Assembly: GCF_017884005.1 (NCBI RefSeq) | Contig: NZ_QFAY01000035.1 | Location: 1 to 24,916 of the forward strand | Length of the DNA stretch: 24,916 nt | Origin: Streptococcus panodentis | Lineage (GTDB): Bacteria > Bacillota > Bacilli > Lactobacillales > Streptococcaceae | Direction: 5' to 3' | Part shown: piece by piece, positions 1-7,485 of the stretch | Numbering within the stretch: position 1 is the stretch's first letter | Layout of the letters: each line of letters begins with the position of its first letter | Made by a program: the position numbers and the translations under genes | Notes under the pieces: model-generated | The model's input: only the letters and a program-made list of their open reading frames with translations | What the model was told of the DNA's origin: nothing | The model's database searches: none

Positions 1-12
1 CCCAAAACAGAC

Positions 13-64
13 AACAGCCCACTGGAAAACGTGATAAACACGTTCAGCTAGCGGGCTGTTTTTT
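13..64 (+). terminator. Intrinsic terminator-like hairpin
   Basis: AACAGCCC (13-20) pairs with GGGCTGTT (53-60), and inside it AACGTG pairs with CACGTT. A T run (59-64) follows. This would end a plus-strand transcript entering from the left of the window. The gene it serves is not visible. Confidence 0.7.
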
Positions 65-169
65 ATAACTATACCTCCGAAATATGATGAAATCAAGGTA
101 AAAGAACTGCGTTATTGATTCTTAGATTATTTTTCACGTGCTTTTTTCCGAAAAATATGTATTTTTTTC

Positions 170-197
170 TTGAAAGAAACCAACTATTTATTATAAT
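170..197 (+). promoter_or_regulatory. Sigma-A promoter upstream of a 36-codon ORF
   Basis: TTGAAA (170-175), a 16-nt spacer and a perfect TATAAT (192-197) lie in AT-rich DNA. Transcription would start near 204, about 65 nt before the small ORF at 270. There is no other plus-strand gene it could serve before the convergent rpsI terminator. Confidence 0.55.
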
Positions 198-269
198 AAA
201 TGGTATATTTTACTTTCTCAACGCATTATGTGTACTAATGCTATTTTAAATATCAAAGGAGAAATAAAT

Positions 270-380
270 ATGAACTACCTTGAATACGGCTTACCCGTTG
301 CATGGCTAGTAGAATTTAAGCGATACTTTAGTAACATTAGATTTTTGCATCAAAAAAGACACCCAAGAGAGTTCTCTTGA
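270..380 (+). CDS. Small ORF, 36 aa, unknown
   Basis: An ATG lies 9 nt after a good ribosome binding site (AAAGGAG, 255-261), downstream of a plausible promoter at 170-197. The product begins MNYLEYGLPVAWLVEF, with a short hydrophobic centre and a basic end (KRHPREFS). I do not recognise it and see no signal peptide or double-glycine leader. It could be a genuine small protein, a leader peptide for the hairpin region after it, or the remnant of an element once inserted beside rpsI. The promoter and RBS together argue for expression. The short length means chance cannot be excluded. Confidence 0.35.
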   Translation: MNYLEYGLPVAWLVEFKRYFSNIRFLHQKRHPREFS

Positions 381-388
381 ATGTCTTG

Positions 389-474
389 AAACGTTGATAG
401 TATCGTATTGATTAACGTTTTGAGGCACGAACCTTCGGTTCTTTGCAGCCGTATTTGTAAGCGACTAAAGTCGC
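389..474 (+). other. Three consecutive small hairpins after the 36-aa ORF
   Basis: AAACGTT (389-395) pairs with AACGTTT (414-420). GAACC-TTC-GGTTC occupies 429-441. GCGAC-TAAA-GTCGC occupies 461-474. They follow the small ORF without a T tract of their own. They may be the 3' end of a small structured RNA or recombination-site relics. Apart from these, I see nothing gene-like in 65-565. Confidence 0.4.
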
Positions 475-510
475 AACAACTACGTCAATTGGCCCCAATT
501 TAGTATCTAA

Positions 511-542
511 ACAAAAAAAGAACACCCCAAAAGGTGCTCTTT
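511..542 (-). terminator. Terminator of the rplM-rpsI operon
   Basis: Read on the minus strand, AAAGAGCACC and GGTGTTCTTT form a 10-bp stem (with one wobble pair) around a 6-nt loop, followed by a T tract. It starts 24 nt after the rpsI stop. Confidence 0.85.
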
Positions 543-565
543 GTAAGTATGGTAATTCTTGCGAA

Positions 566-958
566 TTAACGTTTACTGAATTGTGAAGCTTTACGAGCTT
601 TCTTAAGACCTGGTTTCTTCCGCTCTACCATACGGGCATCACGGGTCAGGAGGCCTGCGCGCTTGAGTGAGTCGCGGAAGTCTGGGTCTACTTGGAGCAG
701 GGCACGGGCGATACCGTGACGGATAGCTCCTGATTGACCGCCGTAGCCGCCGCCGTTAACGTTTACGAAAACGTCGTATTGGCCTGCAGTTGAAGTCACT
801 GCGAATGGTTGGTTGATAACCAGACGGAGGTCAGCGTGGGGGATGTACTCTTCTACATCTTTTTTGTTGACAGTGATTTTACCAGTTCCTGGAACAAGGC
901 GAACGCGTGCAACAGCGTTTTTACGGCGTCCAGTACCTGCATATTGTGCTTGTGACAT
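566..958 (-). CDS. rpsI: 30S ribosomal protein S9
   Basis: Ribosomal protein S9 of the small subunit, whose C-terminal tail reaches the P-site tRNA anticodon region. The 130-aa length is normal. The N-terminal segment [17 protein letters not shown], the central glycine-rich NGGGYGGQ stretch and the basic C-terminus ending QFSKR are all intact. It is the second gene of the rplM-rpsI operon, 19 nt after rplM, and is followed by a strong terminator. In other streptococci the 3' end of rpsI is a known integration site for conjugative elements (established knowledge), which matters for the odd DNA downstream of it here. Confidence 0.98.
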   Translation of the reverse strand: MSQAQYAGTGRRKNAVARVRLVPGTGKITVNKKDVEEYIPHADLRLVINQPFAVTSTAGQYDVFVNVNGGGYGGQSGAIRHGIARALLQVDPDFRDSLKRAGLLTRDARMVERKKPGLKKARKASQFSKR

Positions 959-977
959 GGCTTATGTGTTCCTTTCC

Positions 978-1424
978 TTAGATAAGTCCTGAAATATCAA
1001 GAACTTCTGGCTGTTGGGCAGCGTGAGTATGCTCAGCGCCTACAAATACTTTCAGTTTCATGCCTTGAGCACGTCCGAGAGTGTTGTGCGGAAGCATTCC
1101 CTTGACAGACTTTTCAATCAGGCGGACAGCATTTTTAGAGCGCAGTTCACCAGCAGAGATTTGCTTCAGTCCGCCTGGATACATAGAGTGGGTGTAGTAA
1201 ATCTTATCCGTTGCTTTTTTACCAGTCAGTTTTACTTTTTCAGCATTGATAACGATGACGAAATCGCCAGTATCAGTGTGAGGGGTAAAGGTCGGTTTGT
1301 TTTTTCCGCGAAGTACGCTTGCAACAACAGCAGAAAGGCGTCCAAGAGGGACATCCGTAGCATCCACTACATACCATTTGCGTTCAACTTCACCTGGCTT
1401 AGCCATGTAGGTTGTTTTGTTCAT
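978..1424 (-). CDS. rplM: 50S ribosomal protein L13
   Basis: Ribosomal protein L13, an early-assembling large-subunit protein. The product is 148 aa, with the family's [29 protein letters not shown] region in the N-terminal third and [11 protein letters not shown] near residues 108-118. ATG 1424 follows an AGGAGAAATC ribosome binding site. It is the first gene of the rplM-rpsI unit and has its own promoter (1532-1560) and a structured leader of about 100 nt, consistent with the L13 autoregulatory leader known from Firmicutes. Confidence 0.98.
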   Translation of the reverse strand: MNKTTYMAKPGEVERKWYVVDATDVPLGRLSAVVASVLRGKNKPTFTPHTDTGDFVIVINAEKVKLTGKKATDKIYYTHSMYPGGLKQISAGELRSKNAVRLIEKSVKGMLPHNTLGRAQGMKLKVFVGAEHTHAAQQPEVLDISGLI

Positions 1425-1526
1425 GATTTCTCCTATGAATATCGTTTTTGTTTACAGGGCGGATGTTCCGGTCCGCGAGTTATTTGAAAGGTTCCGGGGC
1501 CTTACAAATGGGGTAAACAATACCGC
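1425..1526 (-). ncRNA. L13 (rplM) leader RNA
   Basis: The untranslated leader between the promoter and rplM holds ordered pairings on the minus strand. GGCGG (about 1523-1527) can pair with CCGCC (about 1458-1462), and GTTTAC (about 1513-1518) can pair with GTAAAC (about 1450-1455). Because the order is 5' A-B-A'-B' 3', these pairings cross as in a pseudoknot. A competing GCGGA/TCCGC hairpin overlaps them. Position and content fit the Firmicutes L13 leader, thought to bind L13 and repress its own operon. The family call rests on context and structure, not on a covariance search. Confidence 0.6.
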
Positions 1527-1531
1527 CTTCT

Positions 1532-1560
1532 ATCATATCAAAAATAGGAGGCAAAAGCAA
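1532..1560 (-). promoter_or_regulatory. rplM-rpsI promoter
   Basis: On the minus strand TTGCTT (1560-1555), a 17-nt spacer and TATGAT (1537-1532). The predicted start lies near 1525, at the head of the L13 leader. Confidence 0.7.
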
Positions 1561-1603
1561 TAGATTTGAAAGAAATATTTGCAAAATAGCGATTTCAAAT
1601 CTT

Positions 1604-2467
1604 CTAATCCTGATTTTCTGCAGCGATGCTGAAAAGCCCCAGAGTGCCCGGCCCGGTGTGGGTCGAAATGACCGGCCCCAGCGGTACCAGAAGGACTTCG
1701 GTCACCTGATCAGAAGCCAGCAGCTGCTCTTTGAGATTTTCAGCCGTTTCTCTTTCACCGGCATAGGCGATAACGACCCGCGGATCCGCAATCCCATCCA
1801 GAGTCAGCCGGACTACCTCGGCCTGGGCCTTCTTCTTGCCGCGGACCTTAGCGACAGAATCCAGTGTCCCATCTCCCTTGACGGCAATGATGGGCTTGAT
1901 ATTGACCAGACTGCCCATGAGGGCTGCAGTCTTGGAAATACGGCCGCCCCGCATGAGGTGGTTGAGATCATCCACCAGAAAGTAGGTTTTGACCTTGGGG
2001 ACGAGGCTCTGAATCAGAACCGCTGTTTCTGTCAGGCTCTTGCCAGCCGCTCTGGCTTCGGCCGCCTTCATGACCAAGAGGCCTTCCCCCATAGAAGCAG
2101 CCTTGGTATCAATGATACGAATCAACGCATCCGGAAAATCCTCCAGAACCATGTCCCGGGCCATGACAGCGCTTTGGTAGGTTCCCGACAGGGCCGAGGC
2201 AAAGGCCACATAGAGGACCGCCGTCCCCTCCTTGGCGTAAGTGCGAAAGGCTTCTTCAAACTGGCCGACATTGATCTGACTGGTGGTCGGCTGACTGCCG
2301 GCTTCCATCTTGGCTAGAAGCTGGTCGCTGGTCAGCCTGTCTGGTCCGACCGTTTCATAGGTCCGGCCGTCCAGCTGAATGGTCAGGCCCAGGACCTCTA
2401 TCCCCTGCTCCTGAGTCCAGTTTTCCGGCAGGTCTGCCGTTGAGTCTGTTAATATTTTAAAGGTCAT
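1604..2467 (-). CDS. DegV family fatty-acid-binding protein
   Basis: A 287-aa DegV-family protein. DegV proteins (FakB in staphylococci) bind a fatty acid so that the kinase FakA can phosphorylate it. The N-terminal ILTDSTADLP (residues 5-14), TTSQINVGQFEEAF (61-74), ASALSGTYQSA (90-100) and a GGRIS motif near residue 175 are all present. These mark the two DegV lobes and the lipid-carboxylate-binding serine/threonine positions. The start overlaps the end of the upstream nuclease gene by 11 bp, so they are translationally coupled. Which fatty acid it binds cannot be told from the sequence. A DegV gene beside the YacP and RlmB genes is usual in streptococci. Confidence 0.92.
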   Translation of the reverse strand: MTFKILTDSTADLPENWTQEQGIEVLGLTIQLDGRTYETVGPDRLTSDQLLAKMEAGSQPTTSQINVGQFEEAFRTYAKEGTAVLYVAFASALSGTYQSAVMARDMVLEDFPDALIRIIDTKAASMGEGLLVMKAAEARAAGKSLTETAVLIQSLVPKVKTYFLVDDLNHLMRGGRISKTAALMGSLVNIKPIIAVKGDGTLDSVAKVRGKKKAQAEVVRLTLDGIADPRVVIAYAGERETAENLKEQLLASDQVTEVLLVPLGPVISTHTGPGTLGLFSIAAENQD

Positions 2468-2987
2468 GTTTTTCTTTCTCCATCATTTTTTGTAACGCCC
2501 GCAGGGACGGATTGTCCATGGGCCGCAGAGGCGGCTTGGCACTGCTGATTTGGTCGGATACCTGATTGAGATCCGACTTGGTATCGGCTACCCGCTTTTC
2601 CAGCTCTCTGGCGGATACTCTCAAAGCTCCCTGCGCAAAGACCGTCCACTGCTCATTAAGGTCGCTGGTAGCGACGGACACCTGATTGCGGGGGGTATTG
2701 AGCTCAGCGGCTAAACGTTCGATATAGTCGTCAGCCGTTTCTTCTTCCTCAGTGAAGACCACTGTCACCTGAAATGCTTCATAAGACTGACGAATCCCCG
2801 GCATGTACTGGGCATCAAAGACACAGATAATCTCCAGCTCTTCAAAGCTGGCATAGTTGCTGAGTTTGTCCAGCAGAATGGTGCGGGCCGCATCCAAATC
2901 GCCGCGGGCAAAGAGCTGGTGTGTCTCCTGCCAGAAGGCAATCATATTGTAGCCGTCAACTAAAAGGATTTTTCTTTTTAAGGGCAT
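2457..2987 (-). CDS. YacP/Rae1-type NYN-domain ribosome-associated endoribonuclease
   Basis: A 176-aa NYN (PIN-like) domain protein of the YacP family. The B. subtilis member Rae1 enters the ribosomal A site and cleaves mRNA. The N-terminal ILLVDGYNMI carries the first acidic residue, D11. Further conserved acidic positions are D58 (CVFDAQ), D86/D87 (TADDYIE) and D109 (ATSDLNEQ), matching a metal-dependent PIN active site. The charged C-terminal 45 residues are probably a flexible tail. It starts 1 nt after the rlmB stop and overlaps degV by 11 bp, so the three genes form a tight operon. Rae1-like activity is inferred from the family. Confidence 0.88.
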   Translation of the reverse strand: MPLKRKILLVDGYNMIAFWQETHQLFARGDLDAARTILLDKLSNYASFEELEIICVFDAQYMPGIRQSYEAFQVTVVFTEEEETADDYIERLAAELNTPRNQVSVATSDLNEQWTVFAQGALRVSARELEKRVADTKSDLNQVSDQISSAKPPLRPMDNPSLRALQKMMEKEKHDL

Positions 2988-2988
2988 C

Positions 2989-3720
2989 TTATTTCAACCG
3001 ATTCCGAAAGACTTCATACATGAGAATAGCGGCTGCCACGCTGGCATTGAGGCTTTGGACATGGCCGTCCATGGGAATCGTTATCATCTCATCTACCTGC
3101 TTTTTGATATTAGCAGAGATTCCCTTGCCTTCATTGCCAATGATCAGAGCGAGTTTGCCGGCTGTATTCCACTTGTGGGCAGGGGTTCCCTCCATATCGG
3201 TGCCAAAGATCCAGAAGCCAGCCTCCTTGAGCTTATCCAAAGTCTGGCTGAGATTGGTCACGCGGGCGATGGGAATGTGCTCCACTGCCCCGGTCGAGGT
3301 CTTGGCTACGACTGGTGTCACACCGACCGCCCGGTGCTTGGGGATGATGACCCCGGTCACCTTGGTTGCGTCCGCTGTCCGCAGGATAGAGCCCAGATTG
3401 TGCGGATCGGTCAGACCGTCCAAGATAAGCAGCAGAGGATTGTCTTCCTGCTCTGCTTTTTTCAACAGAACCTCGAAGTCAGTATAGGCAAACTCCGCTA
3501 CCCGCAGGACAAAGCCCTGATGGACCGCTCCATCCGTCATCTCTTTCAAGGTTTTTTTAGGTGTCCAGGAAATAGATACCTTTTTTTCCGCTGCCAGATT
3601 CTTGATTGTATCGACCTTTTGGCCTCGCAGGTCATCCTGAATGTAGAGTTTATTTCCAGTGTTGGCGGCGAGTGCTTCTGTCACCGCATGCACACCGTAG
3701 ACAATATCGTTTTTTTCCAT
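2989..3720 (-). CDS. rlmB: 23S rRNA (guanosine-2'-O)-methyltransferase RlmB
   Basis: A TrmH/SpoU-class trefoil-knot methyltransferase that 2'-O-methylates a guanosine in 23S rRNA using SAM. The product is 243 aa with an N-terminal substrate-binding domain (residues 1-75). The catalytic SPOUT domain carries motif 1 (DPHNLGSILRTAD, 105-117), motif 2 (IGNEGKGIS, 194-202) and motif 3 (IPMDGHVQSLNASVAA, 215-230). Start 3720 gives the family's usual MEKNDIVYGVHAV. No ribosome binding site precedes it, and the likely promoter places the transcript start at or beside the ATG, so the message may be leaderless. It heads the rlmB-yacP-degV operon. Confidence 0.95.
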   Translation of the reverse strand: MEKNDIVYGVHAVTEALAANTGNKLYIQDDLRGQKVDTIKNLAAEKKVSISWTPKKTLKEMTDGAVHQGFVLRVAEFAYTDFEVLLKKAEQEDNPLLLILDGLTDPHNLGSILRTADATKVTGVIIPKHRAVGVTPVVAKTSTGAVEHIPIARVTNLSQTLDKLKEAGFWIFGTDMEGTPAHKWNTAGKLALIIGNEGKGISANIKKQVDEMITIPMDGHVQSLNASVAAAILMYEVFRNRLK

Positions 3721-3726
3721 GCTACT

Positions 3727-3754
3727 AGTATATCATAAAAGCAAACCCTGGCAA
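3727..3754 (-). promoter_or_regulatory. Promoter of rlmB-yacP-degV
   Basis: On the minus strand TTGCCA (3754-3749), a 16-nt spacer and TATACT (3732-3727). The expected start, about 7 nt further on, is at 3720-3721, which is the rlmB ATG itself. Confidence 0.55.
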
Positions 3755-3770
3755 GTATCAGAGAAAGTTA

Positions 3771-3799
3771 TTGGAAAAATCCACAGGGTGTGGTATAAT
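3771..3799 (+). promoter_or_regulatory. Extended -10 promoter of the DUF2568 gene
   Basis: TTGGAA (3771-3776), a 17-nt spacer and TATAAT (3794-3799) preceded by TGG, giving an extended -10. It is divergent from the rlmB promoter. Confidence 0.7.
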
Positions 3800-3827
3800 A
3801 AACATATTTCAAACAAGGAGAAAACTA

Positions 3828-4160
3828 ATGACTGTTTTAGCTTCCGCCATTCTTCTGATTCGCTTTTTGCTGGAGATAACAGCTCTCTTAGGTCTCCTCA
3901 TCGGCAGTTTTACAGCCCCGACATTACTCAAGAAATGCCTTAGTTTTCTTGCCTGTCTTTTGGTTGGCTTTCTATGGGCACGCTATGGCGCTCCTAAGTC
4001 CAGTCAGGCACTAAGCAGCTGGGGAAAGCTCAGTCTGGAAGTTTTCCTGTACTCACTCACTGTTTTTTTCTTTTATATGACCTATCCAGCTAAATGGGCC
4101 ACTGCTTTTTTACTGATCGCTGCACTTGATTTAATCGCCATGTATCTCCTCAATCTCTAA
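3828..4160 (+). CDS. YrdB/DUF2568 family small membrane protein
   Basis: A 110-aa integral membrane protein with about four hydrophobic helices, ending ALDLIAMYLLNL. The EITALLG segment after helix 1, the central FLWARYGAPKSS motif and the LSLEVFLYSLTVFFFY helix resemble the DUF2568 (YrdB) family, whose function is unknown. ATG 3828 is chosen because AAGGAG lies 7 nt upstream; an in-frame start at 3771 falls inside the promoter. It is transcribed away from rlmB and followed 188 bp later by the exporter gene in the same direction. Both interrupt the minus-strand translation genes and may be a later insertion. Confidence 0.75.
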   Translation: MTVLASAILLIRFLLEITALLGLLIGSFTAPTLLKKCLSFLACLLVGFLWARYGAPKSSQALSSWGKLSLEVFLYSLTVFFFYMTYPAKWATAFLLIAALDLIAMYLLNL

Positions 4161-4348
4161 GGGCATTAAGAATAGGTAGTCGTAGATGGACTTTCCTTCT
4201 AAAATCTCCTTTTCTCTTCACTCTGCGTTTAAACTTTTGTAAAATACACTCCTTATTTCCGTAAATTCTTATCTGCGTTAACGAAAAATCAAGATTTATA
4301 GAACCAAATCATCTTAATAGTGACAATTTATAATTTAGAAAGGTTGCC

Positions 4349-5304
4349 ATGCCGCTTTTTCAAAGAACGATTAAACTTGCTCTTGCCACTTGCCTAGCGG
4401 CTTTGCTGGCTGATTTTTTAGGATTGGAATACGCAACTTCGGCAGGAATCATCGCCATCTTGAGTATTTCAGATACTCGGCGCAGTACCGCCAAGCTGGC
4501 CCTACAGCGGTTTCTTTCTACCATTCTGGCTTTAGCAGTTGGCAGCCTAGCTTTCCTGCTGCTGGGCTACAATCTTTTTGCCCTAGCAATTTATATTGCC
4601 CTCTATGTGCCGTTGGCTTATCTATGGGGCTGGGAAATCGGTATCACGCCCAGTACAGTGCTGGTCACCCATCTGCTCTTGGAGCAATCTACCTCTTGGG
4701 CGCTGCTGGGAAATGAGCTGACCCTCTTTTTGATTGGAACAGGCTTTGCCCTTTTGGCCAATCTCTACATGCCGTCTCGCCAGAAAGAAATTGATGACTA
4801 TCACGAACAAGTAGAAGAACAACTGAAAAAAATTCTTTGGCGTTTTGCATACTTTTTATCTAAAGGTGACGGTCGAAACGAAGTCATTCTCATCAACGAG
4901 CTAGACAAGATGTTGCAAGAAGCCCTACAGCTAGTCTATTTAGACCATTCCAACATCTCTTTCATCAGACTAACTATCGCATTCATTATTTTGAAATGCG
5001 ACAAGCTCAGAATCATATTTTACGAGATATGGCCCAGAATATCAATAACTGTCAACTAGCTGCCAGCGAAAGCATTATATTGGCACGACTATTCTCTCAG
5101 ACAGCCGAACAACTCAGCCAAAAAAATTCCGCCCACAGTCTACTGGATGAAATTAAAAACTATCTAGCAATTTTTCGCGAAAGGCCCTTGCCTAAGACTC
5201 GTCAGGAATTTGAAACCCGGGCTATGCTCCTGCAGCTCCTGCGGGATCTGGAAACCTTTATTCAGATTAAGGTGGAATTTTATAGGAATTACAAAGAAGA
5301 CTAG
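4349..5304 (+). pseudogene. FUSC/aromatic-acid exporter family protein, frameshifted
   Basis: Reads as a protein of about 318 aa with six N-terminal membrane helices (MPLFQRTIKLALATCLAALL onward; polar DTRRS near residue 43) and a cytoplasmic helical C-terminal domain. This is the layout of the ArAE_1/DUF939 exporter family. The frame breaks at about 4951-4956: the first frame runs into about 35 nonsense residues and stops at 5059, while the second resumes with FHQTNYRIHYFEMRQAQNH and runs to 5304. One lost C near AACATCTC would explain it. This is either a recent inactivating deletion or an assembly error. The start has an AAAGG site 6 nt upstream. A possible -10 (TATAAT, 4329-4334) lacks a convincing -35. 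Confidence 0.8.
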
Positions 5305-5332
5305 CCGCCTGAGAAGACAGCTAGTTTTCTTT
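5293..5332 (+). terminator. Terminator after the exporter gene
   Basis: AAAGAAGACTAGC (5293-5305) pairs with GCTAGTTTTCTTT (5320-5332), a 13-bp stem with one G-T wobble. The A and T runs at the ends make it usable in both directions. It overlaps the stop of the exporter gene. Confidence 0.6.
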
Positions 5333-5422
5333 CTAAAGTATATTGAAATTATTAAGCTTTTAGATGGTAACATAAAAGTATTTTCATTCTATTTTACACA
5401 CCTCTAAAACCTCTTCTTTACT

Positions 5423-5739
5423 TTACCTAAAATGTTTCATTAAGTGAACAGAATCCAATTCATAGAGTAATTTTAAAACAAATTTCGCAATTTCCTTTTT
5501 TCTTCTTCTCCAAAAGGATCTACTTACCCCTCAGAGGATTTCATTATCTCTTCAAAATGACTATTGGTATTTAAAAGAAGACGATACATAGTATGTTTAT
5601 AAAATTCAACATCTGAAGAAACTTTACTTAATACATCCTGATCTTTTGTTAAATCAGAAATACCCAACTTATAATTAAAGGTCGAATAATATAAATAGTT
5701 TTTGAGTGCCCTTAAAAACTTTGATGCAGACTCCTTGCT
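5423..5739 (-). pseudogene. Decayed C-terminal fragment of an unknown protein
   Basis: Directly after the mrnC stop, the minus strand has protein-like sequence with no start codon: SKFLRALKNYLYYSTFNYKL, then DLTKDQDVLSKV, FYKHTMYRLLLNTNSHFEEI and MKSSEG. A stop (5524-5526) follows, then DPFGEEEKR in the same frame. A shift in the A-rich stretch near 5500 continues as KKEIAKFVLKLLYELDSVHL and stops at 5423. The fragment therefore lacks its 5' end and carries one nonsense codon and one frameshift. It is AT-rich compared with the genes around it, which may mean foreign origin. I do not recognise the family. Its position between mrnC and the plus-strand insert marks this junction as a site of gene turnover. 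Confidence 0.5.
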
Positions 5740-5742
5740 TTA

Positions 5743-6132
5743 TTACTCCCCCTCCACACACCGAATGCACCAGTCAATCAGCTCTTCCAGCCGCTCGGTC
5801 TGCTCGGTCATGTGCAAATAGCCCATGACCGCCTCAAAGCCGGTGGACATGCGGTAGGTGACGATGTCGGTATTCTTAGCCTTGGTGTGGCTGTTGGCAT
5901 TGCGGCCGCGCTTGTAGAGTTCTTCTTCCCTGTCCGTCAGGAGGCCCTCTTCCAGCATGCGGGAGATGAGACTGGCCTGGGCTTTGGCCGAGACATACTT
6001 GGTCGCCTCCCGGTGGAGCTGGTTGGGCTTGGTCAGGCCTTGGAAAATCAGGTGGCGGCGGATATACATAGAGTAGACCGCGTCACCTTCAAAGGCCAGG
6101 GCAATGCCGTTGATCAGGTTGACATCAGTCAC
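5743..6132 (-). CDS. mrnC: Mini-ribonuclease III
   Basis: A dimeric RNase III catalytic domain without an RNA-binding domain, which matures 23S rRNA ends in Gram-positive bacteria. The 129-aa length is normal for Mini-III. The active-site acids are visible at D17 (LAFEGDAVY) and E100 ([11 protein letters not shown]), with the conserved [13 protein letters not shown] segment at about 76-87. It uses a GTG start (6132) that overlaps the end of cysS by 8 bp, so it is probably translated by coupling. cysS-mrnC is a standard streptococcal pair. Confidence 0.95.
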   Translation of the reverse strand: MTDVNLINGIALAFEGDAVYSMYIRRHLIFQGLTKPNQLHREATKYVSAKAQASLISRMLEEGLLTDREEELYKRGRNANSHTKAKNTDIVTYRMSTGFEAVMGYLHMTEQTERLEELIDWCIRCVEGE

Positions 6133-7468
6133 GGGTCCACCTCACTCCGTCCTTGGTGTCCAAGAGTTTGATGCCCTGTTCTGCCAGCTGGTCCCGGATT
6201 TGATCAGCCCGGGCAAAGTCCTTGGCTGCACGCGCAGCCTGACGTTCCTCGATCAGCTGCTCAATATCCGCATCCAGCGCCTGCTCCACAAAGACAATCC
6301 CAAAAACTTCCAAAAGCTTGGCAAAGGCCGCCTTAACTTCAGCGGTGTAGTTACCAGAGTTGATCCACTTAGCCAGCTCAAAGACCATGGTAATGCCGTT
6401 GGCTGCATTGAAATCCTCGTCCATAGCTGCGGCAAATTTGTCCAGAAAAGCCTGAAGCTGAGCAGAGTCTGCCTGACCGGTAAAAGGCTGCTCATAGGTG
6501 TTCTTCAAATATTTGAGATTGGTCGCTGCATCATGAACAGCTTTTTCTGTGAAATTAATCGGCTTGCGGTAATGCTGGGTAGCAAAGAAGAAACGCAGCA
6601 CCTGACCGTCAATAGTCTTGAGGGCGTCGTGCACAGTGATAAAGTTGCCCAAAGACTTGGACATCTTGACATCGTCGATATTGACAAAACCATTGTGCAT
6701 CCAGTAGTTGGCAAAGGTCTGGCCGGTTTTGGCCTCCGACTGGGCGATTTCATTGGTATGGTGAGGAAACTCTAGGTCTGCCCCGCCCCCGTGGATATCA
6801 ATGGTGTCGCCCAGAATACTAGTGGACATGACCGAGCATTCAATATGCCAGCCCGGCCGGCCCGCACCCCAGGGACTGTCCCAGGAAATCTCACCCGGCT
6901 TGGCTGCCTTCCAAAGGGCAAAGTCCACTGGATTTTCCTTGCGGGCTGTCTCCTCATCTGTCCGCCCGGAAGCACCTAACTCCAAGTCTGCCAAGGTTTT
7001 GTTGGCTAGTTTGGCATAATTGTGAGATTTTTCCACACGGAAGTAGACATCGCCCTCAGACTCATAGGCATAGCCCTTGGCCACCAAGTCCGCCACAAAG
7101 CGGATGATGTCCTCCATAAAGTCAATCACTCGCGGATGCTGAATAGCCGGCTTAACACCTAGCTGCTCAACGTCAGCACGAAAAGCTGCGATATACTTGT
7201 CAGCCACTTCTTTGGGAGTGATGCCTTCTTCCTTGGCTCGATGGATAATTTTATCATCTACATCTGTAAAATTGGAAATATAATTGACCTCAAATCCCCG
7301 ATACTCAAAATAGCGACGAACCGTGTCAAAAGCTACTGTTGAGCGGGCATTGCCGACATGGATATAGTTATAAACCGTGGGCCCGCAGACATACATGCGA
7401 ACCTTGCCCTCCTCAATGGGCACAAATTCACGTAGGCTGCGGGTCATGGTGTCGTAAATTTTAATCAT
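6125..7468 (-). CDS. cysS: Cysteinyl-tRNA synthetase
   Basis: Class I aminoacyl-tRNA synthetase that charges tRNA-Cys, 447 aa from ATG 7468. The catalytic motifs are the HIGH-type HVGN (37-40) and KMSKS (268-272). The zinc ligands expected for the family are C28, C211, H236 or H237, and E240. The C-terminal anticodon-binding region ends [11 protein letters not shown]. An in-frame GTG at 7477 exists, but ATG 7468 is better spaced from GGGAG and gives the family N-terminus [10 protein letters not shown]. It lies 17 nt after the DHFR-like gene and overlaps mrnC by 8 bp, in a long minus-strand run that begins at pnp. Confidence 0.97.
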   Translation of the reverse strand: MIKIYDTMTRSLREFVPIEEGKVRMYVCGPTVYNYIHVGNARSTVAFDTVRRYFEYRGFEVNYISNFTDVDDKIIHRAKEEGITPKEVADKYIAAFRADVEQLGVKPAIQHPRVIDFMEDIIRFVADLVAKGYAYESEGDVYFRVEKSHNYAKLANKTLADLELGASGRTDEETARKENPVDFALWKAAKPGEISWDSPWGAGRPGWHIECSVMSTSILGDTIDIHGGGADLEFPHHTNEIAQSEAKTGQTFANYWMHNGFVNIDDVKMSKSLGNFITVHDALKTIDGQVLRFFFATQHYRKPINFTEKAVHDAATNLKYLKNTYEQPFTGQADSAQLQAFLDKFAAAMDEDFNAANGITMVFELAKWINSGNYTAEVKAAFAKLLEVFGIVFVEQALDADIEQLIEERQAARAAKDFARADQIRDQLAEQGIKLLDTKDGVRWTRD

Positions 7469-7485
7469 GCGGTCCACTCCCTTCT

